64,000 bases of DNA from Delftia sp. PS-11 (GCF_029870285.1 NZ_JACSYA010000002.1:1-64000), one strand, 5' to 3'; positions 35,034 to 46,651 are shown, numbered from the stretch's first letter. A program made the numbers and translations. The notes: generated by a model not told the origin, from the sequence alone.

Positions 35034-35462
35034 GTGTTCCAAGGGGCGTCCTCGCTGAATCTCGATGGCAAGGGGAGGCTGTCCGTGCCAACCCGGCATC
35101 GTGATGCCCTTCTGGCCATGGCCCAGGGCCAGGTCACCCTCACCAAACATCCCCATGGTTGCCTGATGCTGTTCCCGCGTACGGAGTGGCTGCAGTTTCG
35201 TGAGCGCATCGCGCAGCTGCCCATGTCCGCACAGTGGTGGAAGCGCATCTTTCTGGGCAATGCAATGGATGTGGACATGGATGCCACCGGCCGTGTGCTG
35301 GTGTCGCCCGAGCTGCGCCAGGCCGTTGGCCTGACCAAGGAGGTGGTGCTGCTGGGCATGGGCAACCATTTCGAGCTCTGGGACAAGGCCACTTATGAAG
35401 CACATGAGGCGAAGGCCATGCAGGAAGAGATGCCTGCGGCCTTCCAGGATTTTGCTTTCTAG
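35034..35462 (+). CDS. mraZ: Transcriptional regulator MraZ
   Basis: A 142-residue AbrB-like DNA-binding protein, first gene of the dcw cluster. It starts with GTG at 35034 ([20 protein letters not shown]). It carries two MraZ repeats, [14 protein letters not shown] at 11-24 and [13 protein letters not shown] at 82-94. The distance from the operator at 34945-34969 is about 65 nt. Known MraZ proteins repress dcw transcription. Confidence 0.94.
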   Translation: MFQGASSLNLDGKGRLSVPTRHRDALLAMAQGQVTLTKHPHGCLMLFPRTEWLQFRERIAQLPMSAQWWKRIFLGNAMDVDMDATGRVLVSPELRQAVGLTKEVVLLGMGNHFELWDKATYEAHEAKAMQEEMPAAFQDFAF

Positions 35463-35477
35463 GAAAGAGGCCCGCGC

Positions 35478-36407
35478 TTGAATCAGCCGTTGCAACACAT
35501 CACCGTTTTGCTCGACGAGGCCGTCGATGCGCTGCTCGACGGCGCAGGACAGCCTGTGGCCGGGCAGTGGGTGGACGCGACATTCGGGCGTGGCGGCCAT
35601 TCCCGGCGTATTCTCGATCGATTAGGGCCGGATGCCACCCTGCTTGCGTTCGACAAGGACCCGGACGCAATCGAAGAGGCAGCGCGCATCACCGATGCGC
35701 GTTTTTCGATTCGGCACGAAGGCTTTCGCCACCTGAGCGAGCTGCCTGCAGGCAGCGTCCAGGGCGTGCTGATGGATCTGGGCGTGAGTTCTCCCCAGAT
35801 CGACAATCCCGAGCGCGGCTTCAGCTTCCGCTTTGAAGGACCTCTGGACATGCGCATGGACACCACGCGCGGCCAGAGCGTGGCGGACTGGTTGGCGGAG
35901 GCCGATGTCCAGCAGATTGCGGAGGTGATACGTGATTACGGCGAAGAACGGTTTGCTGGCCCGATTGCAAAGGCGATTGTTGCTCGGCGCGAAAGCCAGG
36001 GCCCCCTTGTCAGCACAGCGCAGCTTGCCGAACTCGTGGCTGGCGCGGTCAAGACCCGTGAAGCCGGGCAGAACCCGGCAACCCGCACATTCCAGGCTCT
36101 TCGGATTTTCATCAATGCCGAGCTTGAGGAACTCGAACAGGCGCTAGAGGCCAGCCTGCGCGTGCTGGCGCCTGGCGGGCGGCTGGTGGTCATCAGCTTC
36201 CATTCGCTGGAGGACCGCATCGTCAAGCAGTTCATCGCCAGGCACTCCAAGGAGGTCTATGACCGCCGCGCGCCCTTCGCAGCGCCCCAGCCCATGCGGC
36301 TGCAGGCGCTGGGGCGCATCAAGCCCAGCGAGGCCGAGGTCGCGGCCAATCCGCGCTCCCGTTCGGCCGTGATGCGCGTGGCGCAGCGCACGGAGGTGCC
36401 GGCATGA
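35478..36407 (+). CDS. rsmH: 16S rRNA (cytosine1402-N4)-methyltransferase
   Basis: A 309-residue SAM-dependent methyltransferase (MraW) modifying C1402 in the 16S decoding centre. It begins with TTG at 35478, preceded by GGAAAGAGG, giving the usual N terminus [29 protein letters not shown] is the SAM motif, and [16 protein letters not shown] and [15 protein letters not shown] are family blocks. It lies 15 nt after mraZ. Confidence 0.95.
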   Translation: MNQPLQHITVLLDEAVDALLDGAGQPVAGQWVDATFGRGGHSRRILDRLGPDATLLAFDKDPDAIEEAARITDARFSIRHEGFRHLSELPAGSVQGVLMDLGVSSPQIDNPERGFSFRFEGPLDMRMDTTRGQSVADWLAEADVQQIAEVIRDYGEERFAGPIAKAIVARRESQGPLVSTAQLAELVAGAVKTREAGQNPATRTFQALRIFINAELEELEQALEASLRVLAPGGRLVVISFHSLEDRIVKQFIARHSKEVYDRRAPFAAPQPMRLQALGRIKPSEAEVAANPRSRSAVMRVAQRTEVPA

Positions 36408-36444
36408 CGCGCACACGCTGCCCGCAGCACAAGGAGTCGGTGGC

Positions 36445-36729
36445 ATGCTGCGCCTGAATCTGCTGCTGCTGCTGGCCGTGATGGCCAGCGCCATCTTCCT
36501 CGTGCACACCCAGTACGAGTCGCGCCGGCTGTTCACCGAGCTGGACCGCGCCGTGGCCGAGTCGCGCCGCCTGGCGACCGAGCAGCAGCGGCTGCAGGTC
36601 GAAAAGCGCGCCCAGGCCACGCCGCAGCGCATCGAGGTGCTGGCGCGCGAGCGTCTGCAAATGAAGGCTTCCACTCCGGCCATCGCCCAGTACGTCAATG
36701 ACGATGCCCGCACAGGGGCTGCGCCATGA
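36445..36729 (+). CDS. ftsL: Cell division protein FtsL
   Basis: A 94-residue bitopic membrane protein: a transmembrane segment at residues 2-21 (LRLNLLLLLAVMASAIFLVH), then a periplasmic coiled coil (LDRAVAESRRLATEQQRLQ). It forms the FtsQLB complex. AAGGAG precedes the ATG by about 8 nt. It overlaps ftsI by ATGA. Confidence 0.9.
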   Translation: MLRLNLLLLLAVMASAIFLVHTQYESRRLFTELDRAVAESRRLATEQQRLQVEKRAQATPQRIEVLARERLQMKASTPAIAQYVNDDARTGAAP

Positions 36730-38474
36730 CGCGCAGCGTGCTCTATACATCCAGTCCTTTGCTCGCCGCCAAGACCCCTCTGTGGCGCAGCAAGATGATT
36801 GTGGCCATGCTGGCCCTGGGCTTTGGCGGCCTGGGCGTGCGGGCGGCGTATGTGCAGGTGTTCGGCAATGACTTCTTCCAGCGCCAGGGCCAGGTGCGCT
36901 TTGCGCGCACGCTGGAGCTGCCGGCCAACCGTGGCCGCCTGCTCGACCGCAACGGCCTGATCCTTGCCTCCAGCGTTCCTGCCGCCAGCATCTGGGCCAT
37001 CCCCGAAGACGTGGACCAGAATGATCCCGAGGTCAAGGCCAAGCTGCCGCAGCTGGCGCAGCTGCTGGAGATGCCGCTGCCTGCGCTGGTGGAAAAGCTG
37101 GCCGACGATGACAAGACCTTTGTCTGGATCAAGCGCCAGCTCGACTGGGATGTGGGCCAGCAGATTCTGGCGCTCAACATCAAGGGCATCTACCAGCGCA
37201 AGGAATACAAGCGCCAGTACCCGGAAGGCGAGTCTGCCGCCCACGTAGTGGGCTTCACCAACGTGGAAGACCATGGCCAGGAAGGCATGGAGCTGGCCTT
37301 CGACAAGGATCTGGCAGGCAAGCCCGGCTCGCGCCGGGTCATCAAGGATCGCCTGGGCCGCGTCGTCGAAGGCGTTGGCGAAGAGGTCCCTCCCCAGGAT
37401 GGCCGCGACATCCAGCTGTCCGTGGACAGCAAGGTGCAGTACTTTGCCTACCAGAAGCTCAAAGAGCAGGTCATCGCCCACAAGGCCAAGGCCGGCAGCG
37501 TTGTGGTCATGGATGCGCACACGGGCGAACTGCTCGCGCTGGCCAACTACCCCAGCTATGTGCCCGACAAGCGCAAGAACCTGACGGGCGAACAGCTGCG
37601 CAACCGCGCCATCACCGACACCTTCGAGCCGGGCTCGACCATGAAGCCCATCACCATCGGGCTGGCGCTGGAGTCGGGCCGCTTCAAGCCGGACAGCCCC
37701 ATCGATACCTCGCCGGGCCGCGTCAATGTCACGGGCTCGACGATTTCGGACACCCACAACTACGGCCTGCTGACCGTGGCGGGCGTGATCCAGAAGTCCA
37801 GCAACGTGGGCACGACCAAGATCGCGCTGCAGATGCCGGCCAAGGACATGTGGGAAACCTTCTCGGCCGTGGGCTTCGGCCAGAAGCCGCAGATTGCCTT
37901 CCCTGGCGCGGCCAGCGGTCGCCTGCGCCCCTACAAGACCTGGAAGCCCGTCGAGCAGGCCACCATGTCCTACGGCTACGGCCTGTCGGCCAGTCTGCTG
38001 CAGATGACGCGCAGCTATACCGTCTTTGCCAATGGCGGGCGCGTGATCCCTGCCACCATGCTCAAGACCAATGAGTCGCCTGTGGGCGTTCCCGTGTTCT
38101 CGCCGCGCACCGCCAACGAGGTGCGCAAGATGCTGGCCCTGGCGGCCGGGCCAGGCGGCACGGGCCAGCGGGCCCAGACCATCGGCTATTCCGTGGGCGG
38201 CAAGTCGGGCACGGCGCGCAAGCAGCAGGGCAAGGGCTATGCGGCCGGCAAGTACCGGGCCTGGTTCACGGGCATGGCACCCATCGAAAATCCGCGCATC
38301 ATCGTGGCCGTCATGGTCGATGAGCCCAACGCCGGCACGTTCTACGGCGGCACCGTGGCGGCACCTGTGTTCAGCGAGGTGGTGCAGCAGACGCTGCGCC
38401 TCATGGGCGTGCAGCCCGACATGGAGGTCAAGCCCATGATCGTTGCCAATCCGGTGGAGGAGCCCTCGCTATGA
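36726..38474 (+). CDS. ftsI: Septal peptidoglycan transpeptidase FtsI (PBP3)
   Basis: A 582-residue class B penicillin-binding protein. One transmembrane helix lies near 21-43, a dimerisation domain follows to about 225, then the transpeptidase domain. The active-site Ser is Ser304 in PGSTMKP, the SxN motif is KSSN near 358, and the KTG-type motif reads KSGTARK near 493. Ser in the middle position of KxG differs from E. coli FtsI (KTG). It works with FtsW (44301) at the septum. Confidence 0.95.
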   Translation: MTRSVLYTSSPLLAAKTPLWRSKMIVAMLALGFGGLGVRAAYVQVFGNDFFQRQGQVRFARTLELPANRGRLLDRNGLILASSVPAASIWAIPEDVDQNDPEVKAKLPQLAQLLEMPLPALVEKLADDDKTFVWIKRQLDWDVGQQILALNIKGIYQRKEYKRQYPEGESAAHVVGFTNVEDHGQEGMELAFDKDLAGKPGSRRVIKDRLGRVVEGVGEEVPPQDGRDIQLSVDSKVQYFAYQKLKEQVIAHKAKAGSVVVMDAHTGELLALANYPSYVPDKRKNLTGEQLRNRAITDTFEPGSTMKPITIGLALESGRFKPDSPIDTSPGRVNVTGSTISDTHNYGLLTVAGVIQKSSNVGTTKIALQMPAKDMWETFSAVGFGQKPQIAFPGAASGRLRPYKTWKPVEQATMSYGYGLSASLLQMTRSYTVFANGGRVIPATMLKTNESPVGVPVFSPRTANEVRKMLALAAGPGGTGQRAQTIGYSVGGKSGTARKQQGKGYAAGKYRAWFTGMAPIENPRIIVAVMVDEPNAGTFYGGTVAAPVFSEVVQQTLRLMGVQPDMEVKPMIVANPVEEPSL

Positions 38475-39997
38475 ACACGGCTTTGCTGACGATGCTGGCA
38501 TCGGCCGCCGAGGCGGTGCAGTGGCTGCGTGCGCGCCTGGATGGCGGCGGCACGCTGCAGACCGACAGCCGCAAGGTCCAGCCCGGCGATGCCTTCATCG
38601 CCTGGCCCGGTGCGGCCACCGATGGCCGTGCCCATGTGGCTTCGGCCCTCGCGCGGGGCGCTGCGGCCTGCCTGGTCGAAGCTGACGGCGTCGAGGCTTT
38701 TGGCTTCTCGGGGCCGTGCATTGCCGCGCTGCCCGGGCTCAAGGCCGCCACAGGGCTGATTGCCGACCAGTGGTTCGGGCATCCCAGCGATCAGATTGAG
38801 TTGCTGGCAGTGACCGGCACCAATGGCAAGACCACCACCGCCTGGTGGCTGGCCCATGCACTGGCGCAGGTCAGCCGCCAGGGCCGCAGCGGCTGTGCCA
38901 TCGTGGGCACGCTGGGCGTGGGCGTTCCGCCGGCGCTTGAATACACGGGCATGACCACGCCCGATCCGGTGCTGCTGCAGCGGGCCCTGCGCGGCTATGC
39001 CGATGCGGGGCTGGCCGCCTGCGCCATCGAAGCCTCGTCCATCGGCGTGGTCGAACACCGCCTGGATGGCGCGCGCATCCGCGTGGCGCTGTTCACCAAT
39101 TTCACGCAGGACCACCTGGACTACCACGGCAGCATGCAGGCCTACTGGCAGGCCAAGGCTGCGCTGTTCGACTGGCCCGGCCTGCGTGCCGCCGTCGTCA
39201 ATGTCGACGATCCGCAGGGCGCACGCCTGTGGGCGAAGCTGCAGTCGCGCCAGCAGGCCGCTGCGCTGGATGTCTGGAGCATCTCCACCGAGGGCGCTGC
39301 GCGCCTGCAGGCCAAGGACATCGCCCTGGGCGCCGAGGGCCTGGATTTCACGGTGATCGAAGCCGGCCACAGCCTGCGCATGCGCACGCGTCTGGTCGGC
39401 CAGTACAACGTCTCCAATCTGCTCGGTGTCCTGGCGGCGCTGCGCAGCATGGGCCTGTCCCTGGACGAGGCCGTGGCCGCCTGTGCCCATCTCGAACCCG
39501 TGCCGGGCCGCATGCAGCAGATCGCCCAGCCCGGCCAGCCGCTGGTGGCAGTGGACTATGCCCACACGCCCGATGCCCTGGACAAGGCGCTGCGCGCACT
39601 GCGCCCCGCCGCCGCCCAGCGCCAGGGCCGGCTGTGGTGCGTGTTCGGCTGCGGCGGCGACCGCGATGCCACCAAGCGGCCGCTCATGGGGCAGGCCGCC
39701 CAGAAGAATGCCGACTGCGTGCTGGTCACCAGTGACAACCCGCGCAGCGAAGTGCCCGACCGCATCATCGGCCAGATCCTGGCCGGCATGCAGCCGGGCG
39801 ACAACCTTCATGTCCAGGCCGATCGCGCGGCGGCCATCGCCGAAGCCATCACGCGCGCCAGCGAACGCGACGTGGTGCTGATCGCCGGCAAGGGACATGA
39901 GGATTACCAGGAAACGGCTGGCCAGCGCCATCCGTTTTCAGACATGGCCGAGGCGCACAAGGCGCTGGCGGCCCGCGAAGGAAAGAAGCGGTCATGA
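38471..39997 (+). CDS. murE: UDP-MurNAc-L-Ala-D-Glu:meso-diaminopimelate ligase
   Basis: A 508-residue Mur ligase. ATP loop [13 protein letters not shown] is near residue 114, TTPDPVLLQRAL is the UDP-substrate region, and TSDNPRSE near 421 is the DNPR signature for meso-DAP rather than lysine. Its DAP comes from the DapF reaction. ATGA overlap with ftsI and with murF. Confidence 0.95.
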   Translation: MNTALLTMLASAAEAVQWLRARLDGGGTLQTDSRKVQPGDAFIAWPGAATDGRAHVASALARGAAACLVEADGVEAFGFSGPCIAALPGLKAATGLIADQWFGHPSDQIELLAVTGTNGKTTTAWWLAHALAQVSRQGRSGCAIVGTLGVGVPPALEYTGMTTPDPVLLQRALRGYADAGLAACAIEASSIGVVEHRLDGARIRVALFTNFTQDHLDYHGSMQAYWQAKAALFDWPGLRAAVVNVDDPQGARLWAKLQSRQQAAALDVWSISTEGAARLQAKDIALGAEGLDFTVIEAGHSLRMRTRLVGQYNVSNLLGVLAALRSMGLSLDEAVAACAHLEPVPGRMQQIAQPGQPLVAVDYAHTPDALDKALRALRPAAAQRQGRLWCVFGCGGDRDATKRPLMGQAAQKNADCVLVTSDNPRSEVPDRIIGQILAGMQPGDNLHVQADRAAAIAEAITRASERDVVLIAGKGHEDYQETAGQRHPFSDMAEAHKALAAREGKKRS

Positions 39998-41409
39998 TGA
40001 CCTTGCAACAAGCGCTGGAGCTGATCCAGTCGCATATCCCCGAAGCCCGGCTGGTCGGTGATGGCCAGACCGTGCTCGCTCGCGTGCATACGGACACCCG
40101 CACGCTGCAGCCGGGGGACCTGTTCGTTGCCCTCAAGGGTGAGCGTTTCGATGCCAACCAGTTCCTGTCCCAGGCGCGCGAATCCGGCGCCGCAGCCGCT
40201 CTGGCCCATGGCGGGCTGGAGGCTGCGCAGCTGGCAGGCATCGAAGTGCCCGATACGCTGCGTGCCCTGGGCGCGCTGGCCACGGCATGGCGCGCGCGCT
40301 TTGCGCTGCCGCTGATCGCTGTCACGGGCAGCAATGGCAAGACCACGGTCACGCAGATGGTGGCCTCCATCCTGCGCGCCCATGCGGGCGAAGCCTCGCT
40401 GGCCACGCGCGGCAATTTCAACAATGCCATCGGCCTGCCGCTGAGCCTGATGCGCATGACCGGCCAGCACCGCGTTGCCGTGCTGGAGCTGGGCATGAAC
40501 CACCCGGGGGAGATCGCCGAGCTGGCGGCCATCGCCCAGCCTGTGGTGGCCCTGGTCAACAATGCCCAGCGCGAGCACCAGGAGTTCATGCATACAGTCG
40601 AGGCGGTGGCCCGCGAGAACGGCAGCGTGCTGCAGGCGCTGCCTGCCGATGGCGTGGCCGTGTTTCCTGCCGGTGATACCTACACGCCGCTTTGGCACAC
40701 GTTGGCGGGCTCCCGCCGCTGCGTGCTGTTCGGCGAGGCGACCGATGGCGCGCAGGTGCATGCGCGCGATGCGCAGTGGCTGGGCGATGCCTGGCGCTTC
40801 ACGCTGGCCGCCCCCCAGGGCGAGGCGCAGGTGGCGCTGCACATCGCCGGTCGCCACAACGTGCGCAATGCGCTGGCCGCTGCTGCGTGCGCGCTGGCTG
40901 CCGGCGTGCCGCTGACCGCCGTGGCCGAAGGCCTGACACGCTTCGAGCCCGTGCAGGGCCGTTCGCGCGCGCTGCGCGTGTCGCTGCAGGGCCGCAGCAT
41001 CACCATGGTCGATGACACCTATAACGCCAACCCCGACTCGGTGGCTGCGGCCATCGAGGTGCTGCGCGAGCTGCCCGCGCCCCAGCTGCTGGTGCTGGGC
41101 GACATGGGCGAGGTCGGCGACCAGGGGCCCCGGTTCCATGCCGAGGCGGGCGCTCTGGCGCGCGAGCGCGGCATCCCGGCACTGTTCACGCTGGGTGCGC
41201 AAAGCGCCTCGGCCGCTGCGGCATTCGGCGGCGGCGCCCGGCATTTCGATGACATGGCTTCGCTGCAGCAGGCCGTGCTCGCTGCGCTGCCCCAGGCGGG
41301 CAGCATTCTGGTCAAAGGTTCGCGGTTCATGAAGATGGAGCAGGTGGTGCAGGCGGTCGAGGCGGCCGGTGCGGATGACGGTCGCAAGCAGGAGGCTGCA
41401 TGCTGCTGA
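39994..41409 (+). CDS. murF: UDP-MurNAc-tripeptide:D-Ala-D-Ala ligase
   Basis: A 471-residue Mur ligase adding D-Ala-D-Ala (made by Ddl, 48078) to complete the pentapeptide. [13 protein letters not shown] is near residue 110, with [25 protein letters not shown] and [10 protein letters not shown] as MurF hallmarks. The 3' end overlaps mraY by 10 nt. Confidence 0.95.
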   Translation: MMTLQQALELIQSHIPEARLVGDGQTVLARVHTDTRTLQPGDLFVALKGERFDANQFLSQARESGAAAALAHGGLEAAQLAGIEVPDTLRALGALATAWRARFALPLIAVTGSNGKTTVTQMVASILRAHAGEASLATRGNFNNAIGLPLSLMRMTGQHRVAVLELGMNHPGEIAELAAIAQPVVALVNNAQREHQEFMHTVEAVARENGSVLQALPADGVAVFPAGDTYTPLWHTLAGSRRCVLFGEATDGAQVHARDAQWLGDAWRFTLAAPQGEAQVALHIAGRHNVRNALAAAACALAAGVPLTAVAEGLTRFEPVQGRSRALRVSLQGRSITMVDDTYNANPDSVAAAIEVLRELPAPQLLVLGDMGEVGDQGPRFHAEAGALARERGIPALFTLGAQSASAAAAFGGGARHFDDMASLQQAVLAALPQAGSILVKGSRFMKMEQVVQAVEAAGADDGRKQEAACC

Positions 41410-42578
41410 TGCTGTCGCAATGGCTGCAGAGCCTGTCGCCGGAGTTCGGCTTCCTGCGCGTGTTCCAGTACCTGACGCTGCGCGCCGTGCTGGCCGCGCT
41501 GACGGCCCTGGTCATCGGCCTGCTGGCCGGCCCGCGCGTGATCCGCATGCTGACCTCGCTGAAGATCGGCCAGCCCGTGCGCGGCTATGGCATGGAGACG
41601 CATCTGGTCAAGAGCGGCACGCCCACCATGGGCGGCGCATTGATCCTGCTGTCGATCGCGGTGTCCACGCTGCTGTGGTTCGACCTGTCCAACCGCTTTG
41701 TCTGGATCGTGCTGCTGGTCACGCTGGGCTTTGGCGCCATCGGCTGGGTGGATGACTGGCGCAAGGTCGTCAACAAGGACCCCGAGGGCATGCGCTCGGC
41801 GGAGAAGTATTTCTGGCAGTCGGTCATCGGCCTGCTGGCGGCGCTGTACCTGGTGTTTTGCATCTCCGAAAACAGCAATGCCCAGGTCTTCGAGCTGTTC
41901 GTGACCTGGGTGCAGTCCGGCTTCTCGCTGGACCTGCCGCCCAAGGCCGGCCTGCTGCTGCCTTTCTTCAAGGAAGTCAGCTATCCGCTGGGTGTGCTGG
42001 GCTTCGTGATCATGACCTATCTGGTGATCGTGGGCGCCAGCAACGCCGTGAATCTCACCGACGGCCTGGATGGCCTGGCCATCATGCCGGTGATCATGGT
42101 GGGCTCGGCACTGGGCGTCTTTGCCTATGTGACGGGCAATGCCGGCTATGCCAAGTACCTGCTGTTCCCGTACATCGCGGGCTCGGGCGAGTTGCTGGTG
42201 TTCTGCGCGGCCATGATGGGCGCGGGCCTGGCCTTTCTGTGGTTCAACGCCCATCCGGCCCAGGTCTTCATGGGCGATGTGGGCGCGCTGGCGCTGGGCG
42301 CCGCGCTGGGCACCATCGCCGTGATCGTGCGCCAGGAAATCGTGCTGGCCATCATGGGCGGCATTTTCGTGGTCGAGGCGCTGTCGGTGATGCTGCAGGT
42401 CAGCTGGTTCAAGTTCACCAAGAAGCGCTATGGCGAAGGCCGCCGCCTGCTCAAGATGGCGCCCTTGCACCACCATTTCGAAAAGAGCGGCTGGAAGGAA
42501 ACCCAGGTCGTGATCCGCTTCTGGATCATCACCATGCTGCTGTGCCTGCTGGGCCTGTCCACGCTGAAGCTGAGGTGA
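41400..42578 (+). CDS. mraY: Phospho-MurNAc-pentapeptide transferase MraY
   Basis: A 392-residue, ten-helix membrane enzyme that makes lipid I from UDP-MurNAc-pentapeptide and undecaprenyl phosphate. GWVDDWRKV carries the Asp-Asp motif, [10 protein letters not shown] the Mg2+-binding Asp, and [12 protein letters not shown] the HHH loop. Overlaps murF by 10 nt; murD follows after 4 nt. Confidence 0.96.
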   Translation: MLLMLSQWLQSLSPEFGFLRVFQYLTLRAVLAALTALVIGLLAGPRVIRMLTSLKIGQPVRGYGMETHLVKSGTPTMGGALILLSIAVSTLLWFDLSNRFVWIVLLVTLGFGAIGWVDDWRKVVNKDPEGMRSAEKYFWQSVIGLLAALYLVFCISENSNAQVFELFVTWVQSGFSLDLPPKAGLLLPFFKEVSYPLGVLGFVIMTYLVIVGASNAVNLTDGLDGLAIMPVIMVGSALGVFAYVTGNAGYAKYLLFPYIAGSGELLVFCAAMMGAGLAFLWFNAHPAQVFMGDVGALALGAALGTIAVIVRQEIVLAIMGGIFVVEALSVMLQVSWFKFTKKRYGEGRRLLKMAPLHHHFEKSGWKETQVVIRFWIITMLLCLLGLSTLKLR

Positions 42579-42582
42579 AACC

Positions 42583-44304
42583 ATGCACGCCGAAGAACCC
42601 AAGGCCGACCTTTCCACGCTGACTGCAGCCAGGGATGCCGAGGCTTTCGTGGCCCGGATTTTCGCCGACCCTGGCGTCTCCGATGCGGCGGACGCCGAGG
42701 TCACGCCGGTCGTGCCCGAGAACGCGGGCGATGCGGCCGAGCCGCTGCAGCTGCCCCCCGTCTGCGCAGGCTGGCCCGGCGGACAGGAGCAGCATCTGCG
42801 CGGCCAGCGTGTGCTCATCCTGGGCCTGGGCGCTTCGGGTTTGGCCATGGCGCGCTGGTGCGCGCGCTGCGGCGCCGAAGTCACGGTGGCTGACACGCGC
42901 GAGGCGCCGCCCCAGCTGGAGCAGCTGGCGCAGGAGCTGCCCGGCGTGCGATTTGTGCCCGGTGCCTTCACGGCCGGCCTGGTCGATGGCCAGGGATTCA
43001 CCCTGGTGTACCGCTCTCCCGGCCTGAGCCCGGCCGTGGTGGCGCCCGTGGCCGAGACGGCGCGGGCCCAGGGCCTGCCGGTGGGCGGGGAGCTGGATCT
43101 CTTTTCCATGGCGCTCAAGGCGCTGGTGCAGGCCCATGGCTACCGCCCTGTCGTGCTGGGCATCACGGGCACGAATGGCAAGACCACGGTGACTTCGCTG
43201 ACGGGCCAGCTGCTGGAGCATGCCGACATGGCAGTGGCCGTGGCCGGCAACATCGGCCCCACCCTGCTCGACACGCTGACGCAGCGCATCGATGCCGGCA
43301 ATCTGCCCCAGGCCTGGGTGCTGGAGCTGTCGAGCTTCCAGCTCGATGGCGTTCGCATGTTCGAGCCCACGGCGGCTGCCGTGCTCAACATCACTCAGGA
43401 CCATCTGGACTGGCATGGCAGCATCGAGGCCTATGCCGATGCCAAGGCCTGCATCTTCGGTCAGGGTGGCACCATGGTGCTCAACCGCGAAGACCCTGCC
43501 GTCATGGCCATGCTGCCTGCGCCCGTGGCGCAGCCCGGCAAGCGCCAGAAACCCCAGCAGCGCGCCCACATCACCTTCGGCGGCGACATGCCGCGCCGCC
43601 CTGGCGACTTCGGCATCGAGGTGGTCAGCGGCATGGCCTGGCTGGTGCGCGCCCATGAGGCGGATGAGACCGCCAGGGGCAAGTCGGCCGACGAACTGCA
43701 CATCCAGCGCCTGATGCCTGCGGATGCGTTGCGCATCCGTGGCCGGCACAACGCCATCAACGCGCTGTCGGCCCTGGCGCTGGCCAGCGCTGCCGGCTGC
43801 AAGCTGGCGCCGCTGCTGTATGGCCTGCGCGAGTACCGTGGCGAGCCGCACCGCGTCCAGCCCATCGGCCGCGTCCATGGCGTCGAGTATTTCGATGACA
43901 GCAAGGGCACGAATGTGGGCGCCACCGTGGCTGCGCTGTCGGGCCTGGGCGCCGACCACCGCATCGTGGTCATTCTGGGCGGCGACGGCAAGGGCCAGGA
44001 TTTCTCGCCGCTGGCCGCGCCCGTGTCGCGCCATGTGCGCGCCGTGGTGCTGATCGGCCGTGATGCGCCGCGCATCCGCGAGGCGCTCAAGGACTGCGGC
44101 GTGCCGCTGTCCGACGCCGCCGGCATGGCGGATGCCGTGGAGCAGGCGGCCTCCCGTGCCCATGAGGGCGATGCCGTGCTGCTGTCGCCGGCCTGCGCTA
44201 GCCTGGACATGTTCCGCAACTACGAAGACCGGGCGAACCAGTTCGTGGCGGCCGTGCGTTCGCTGGCGCTCGACGCCGGCCATGAGCTTGGAGGCGTGGC
44301 ATGA
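42583..44304 (+). CDS. murD: UDP-MurNAc-L-Ala:D-Glu ligase MurD with N-terminal extension
   Basis: A 573-residue Mur ligase adding D-glutamate, about 130 residues longer than E. coli MurD. The normal domain 1 starts only at [16 protein letters not shown] near residue 74. Before it lies an acidic, low-complexity segment rich in Ala, Glu, Asp and Pro. The ATP loop [14 protein letters not shown] is near 195. A further insert occurs around 320-370. [17 protein letters not shown] is a MurD hallmark. ATGA overlap with ftsW. A shorter start around 42784 cannot be excluded, but the extension reads as real coding sequence directly after mraY. Confidence 0.93.
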   Translation: MHAEEPKADLSTLTAARDAEAFVARIFADPGVSDAADAEVTPVVPENAGDAAEPLQLPPVCAGWPGGQEQHLRGQRVLILGLGASGLAMARWCARCGAEVTVADTREAPPQLEQLAQELPGVRFVPGAFTAGLVDGQGFTLVYRSPGLSPAVVAPVAETARAQGLPVGGELDLFSMALKALVQAHGYRPVVLGITGTNGKTTVTSLTGQLLEHADMAVAVAGNIGPTLLDTLTQRIDAGNLPQAWVLELSSFQLDGVRMFEPTAAAVLNITQDHLDWHGSIEAYADAKACIFGQGGTMVLNREDPAVMAMLPAPVAQPGKRQKPQQRAHITFGGDMPRRPGDFGIEVVSGMAWLVRAHEADETARGKSADELHIQRLMPADALRIRGRHNAINALSALALASAAGCKLAPLLYGLREYRGEPHRVQPIGRVHGVEYFDDSKGTNVGATVAALSGLGADHRIVVILGGDGKGQDFSPLAAPVSRHVRAVVLIGRDAPRIREALKDCGVPLSDAAGMADAVEQAASRAHEGDAVLLSPACASLDMFRNYEDRANQFVAAVRSLALDAGHELGGVA

Positions 44305-45566
44305 CCGCCTCCACGGGTGTCCTGGGCCGCATACGCTCCTGGTTCGGCGGTTCGTCGGAAAAAGGCATCGATGTGCTGCCCGTGAGCCTGGGCGGGCCCC
44401 AGTACGACCGGCCCACGCGCCCGGCCGCCAGTGTCCTGGGCCTGGACCAGGCGCTGATCTGGGTGGTCATCGGCCTGCTGGCCTGGAGCCTGGTCATGGT
44501 GTACTCGGCCTCGATCGCCATGCCGGACAACCCCCGCTTCGGCAAGATCGCACCTACCCACTTCCTGGTGCGCCATGCCATGTCCATCGGCATGGCCTTC
44601 GTCGGGGCGCTGCTGGCCTTCCAGGTGTCCATGGCCACCTGGGAGCGCGTGGCACGCAAGCTGTTCCTGGTGTCGCTGGCGCTGCTGATCATCGTGCTCA
44701 TCCCCCATGTCGGCACCGTGGTCAACGGGGCGCGCCGCTGGCTGTCGCTGGGCATCATGAATTTCCAGCCCTCGGAGCTGGCCAAGTTCGCGGTGCTGAT
44801 CTATGCCTCCGACTACATGGTGCGCAAGATGGAAGTCAAGGAGCGCTTCTTCCGCGCCGTGCTGCCCATGGGGATGGCCGTGGTGCTGGTGGGCGTGCTG
44901 CTGCTGGCCGAGCCCGACATGGGCGCTTTCATGGTGATCGTGGTGATTTCCATGGGCATCCTGTTCCTGGGCGGCGTCAATGCGCGCATGTTCTTTCTGA
45001 TCGCGGCATTGGTGGTGCTGGCCTTCGTGATAATCATCGCCACCTCCGAATGGCGGCGCGAGCGCATCTTCGCCTACCTCAACCCCTGGGATGAAAAGCA
45101 TGCCCTGGGCAAGGGCTACCAGCTGTCGCATGCACTGATCGCCATTGGCCGCGGCGAGATCTTCGGCGTGGGCCTGGGCCGCAGCGTCGAGAAGCTGCAC
45201 TGGCTGCCCGAGGCGCATACCGACTTTCTTCTGGCGGTGATCGGCGAGGAGTTCGGGCTGGTTGGCGTATTGCTGATCGCCGTCACCTTCCTCTGGCTCA
45301 CGCGGCGCATCATGCTCATAGGCCGCCAGGCGATTGCGCTGGACCGGGTGTTCGCGGGCCTGGTGGCACAAGGCGTGGCGATCTGGATGGGCTTTCAGGC
45401 GTTCATCAATATGGGGGTGAATCTGGGCGCGCTGCCCACCAAGGGGCTGACGCTGCCTTTGATGAGCTTTGGCGGATCGGCCATTTTGATGAATCTGGTA
45501 GCGATTGCGGTGGTACTGAGAGTGGACTACGAAAACAAGCTGCTGATGAAGGGAGGGCATGCATGA
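44301..45566 (+). CDS. ftsW: Septal peptidoglycan glycosyltransferase FtsW
   Basis: A 421-residue SEDS-family polymerase acting with FtsI at the septum. After a cytoplasmic N terminus of about 48 residues come ten membrane segments. [20 protein letters not shown] and the [10 protein letters not shown] block with the conserved Asp match SEDS enzymes, as does [14 protein letters not shown] near the end. It overlaps murD and murG by ATGA. The second SEDS protein of the window is RodA at 62161. Confidence 0.95.
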   Translation: MTASTGVLGRIRSWFGGSSEKGIDVLPVSLGGPQYDRPTRPAASVLGLDQALIWVVIGLLAWSLVMVYSASIAMPDNPRFGKIAPTHFLVRHAMSIGMAFVGALLAFQVSMATWERVARKLFLVSLALLIIVLIPHVGTVVNGARRWLSLGIMNFQPSELAKFAVLIYASDYMVRKMEVKERFFRAVLPMGMAVVLVGVLLLAEPDMGAFMVIVVISMGILFLGGVNARMFFLIAALVVLAFVIIIATSEWRRERIFAYLNPWDEKHALGKGYQLSHALIAIGRGEIFGVGLGRSVEKLHWLPEAHTDFLLAVIGEEFGLVGVLLIAVTFLWLTRRIMLIGRQAIALDRVFAGLVAQGVAIWMGFQAFINMGVNLGALPTKGLTLPLMSFGGSAILMNLVAIAVVLRVDYENKLLMKGGHA

Positions 45567-46651
45567 CGGCTCCCATCCACGGCGGCAGCCGCCAGCGTAC
45601 GGCGCTGGTCATGGCCGGCGGCACCGGCGGCCATATCTTTCCCGGCCTGGCCGTGGCGCAGGCCCTGCGCGAGCGCGGCTGGCGCGTGCACTGGCTGGGC
45701 GCGCCGGGCAGCATGGAGTCGCGCATCGTCCCGCCCCAGGGCTTTGCGCTGGAGACCATCGACTTTTCCGGCGTGCGCGGCAAGGGCCTGATGACGCTGG
45801 CCTTTCTGCCGGCACGCCTGCTGCGCGCTTTCTGGCAGGCGCTGGCGGTGGTGCGCCGTGTGCAGCCCGATGTGGTCATCGGCCTGGGCGGCTACATCAG
45901 CTTTCCCGGCGGCATGATGGCTGCGCTGGCAGGCAAGCCGCTGGTGCTGCATGAGCAAAATTCGGTGGCGGGCATGGCCAACAAGGTGCTGGCCAGTGTG
46001 GCATCGCGGGTGTTCACTGCTTTCCCGGATGTCTTCGCCAAGGGGCGCTGGGTCGGCAACCCGCTGCGCAAGGCCTTTACCGGGCAGCCTGCGCCCGAGC
46101 AGCGCTTTGCCGGCCGCGCCGGGCCGCTGCGCCTGCTGGTGGTGGGCGGCAGCCTGGGCGCCAAGGCGCTCAACGAGATCGTGCCCCAGGCGCTGGCCCT
46201 GATTCCTGCCGATATCCGGCCCCAGGTTTTGCACCAAAGTGGTGCTGCACAGATTGAAGCGTTGCGTGCCAACTACGCTGCAGCAGGAGTCGAGGCCGAA
46301 CTGACCCCCTTCATCGACGACACTGCTCAGGCATTTGCCGATGCCGATGTCATTGTCTGCCGCGCGGGCGCCAGCACCGTGACGGAGATCGCTGCCGTGG
46401 GGGCTGCAGCCATCTATGTGCCTTTTCCTGCCGCAGTGGATGACCACCAGACAGCGAATGCGCGCTTCCTGGTGGACGCCGGAGGTGGATGGTTGGCGCA
46501 ACAAAGCCAGTTGACTGCCCAAGGGTTGGCGGAAATGCTACAAAATATGCAGCGTGCGACGCTGCTGGAGCGCGCTGTAAAAGCCAAGAAAATGCAAAAG
46601 ATAGATGCCACCGAGGAGGTGGTTGCCGCCTGTGAGGAGTTGGCCGCATGA
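45563..46651 (+). CDS. murG: MurG (lipid II synthase)
   Basis: A 362-residue GT-B transferase adding GlcNAc to lipid I at the inner membrane. [16 protein letters not shown] is the N-terminal G-loop, [13 protein letters not shown] the second, and [15 protein letters not shown] the UDP-GlcNAc-binding region. The last ~150 nt are AT-richer than the rest. It overlaps ftsW and murC by ATGA. Confidence 0.96.
   Translation: MTAPIHGGSRQRTALVMAGGTGGHIFPGLAVAQALRERGWRVHWLGAPGSMESRIVPPQGFALETIDFSGVRGKGLMTLAFLPARLLRAFWQALAVVRRVQPDVVIGLGGYISFPGGMMAALAGKPLVLHEQNSVAGMANKVLASVASRVFTAFPDVFAKGRWVGNPLRKAFTGQPAPEQRFAGRAGPLRLLVVGGSLGAKALNEIVPQALALIPADIRPQVLHQSGAAQIEALRANYAAAGVEAELTPFIDDTAQAFADADVIVCRAGASTVTEIAAVGAAAIYVPFPAAVDDHQTANARFLVDAGGGWLAQQSQLTAQGLAEMLQNMQRATLLERAVKAKKMQKIDATEEVVAACEELAA

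Noticed and set aside
41019..43118. Minus-strand 699-codon frame opposite murF/mraY/murD
   Set aside because: Antisense to three certain dcw genes with intact motifs; low-complexity Gln/His/Arg translation typical of shadows.
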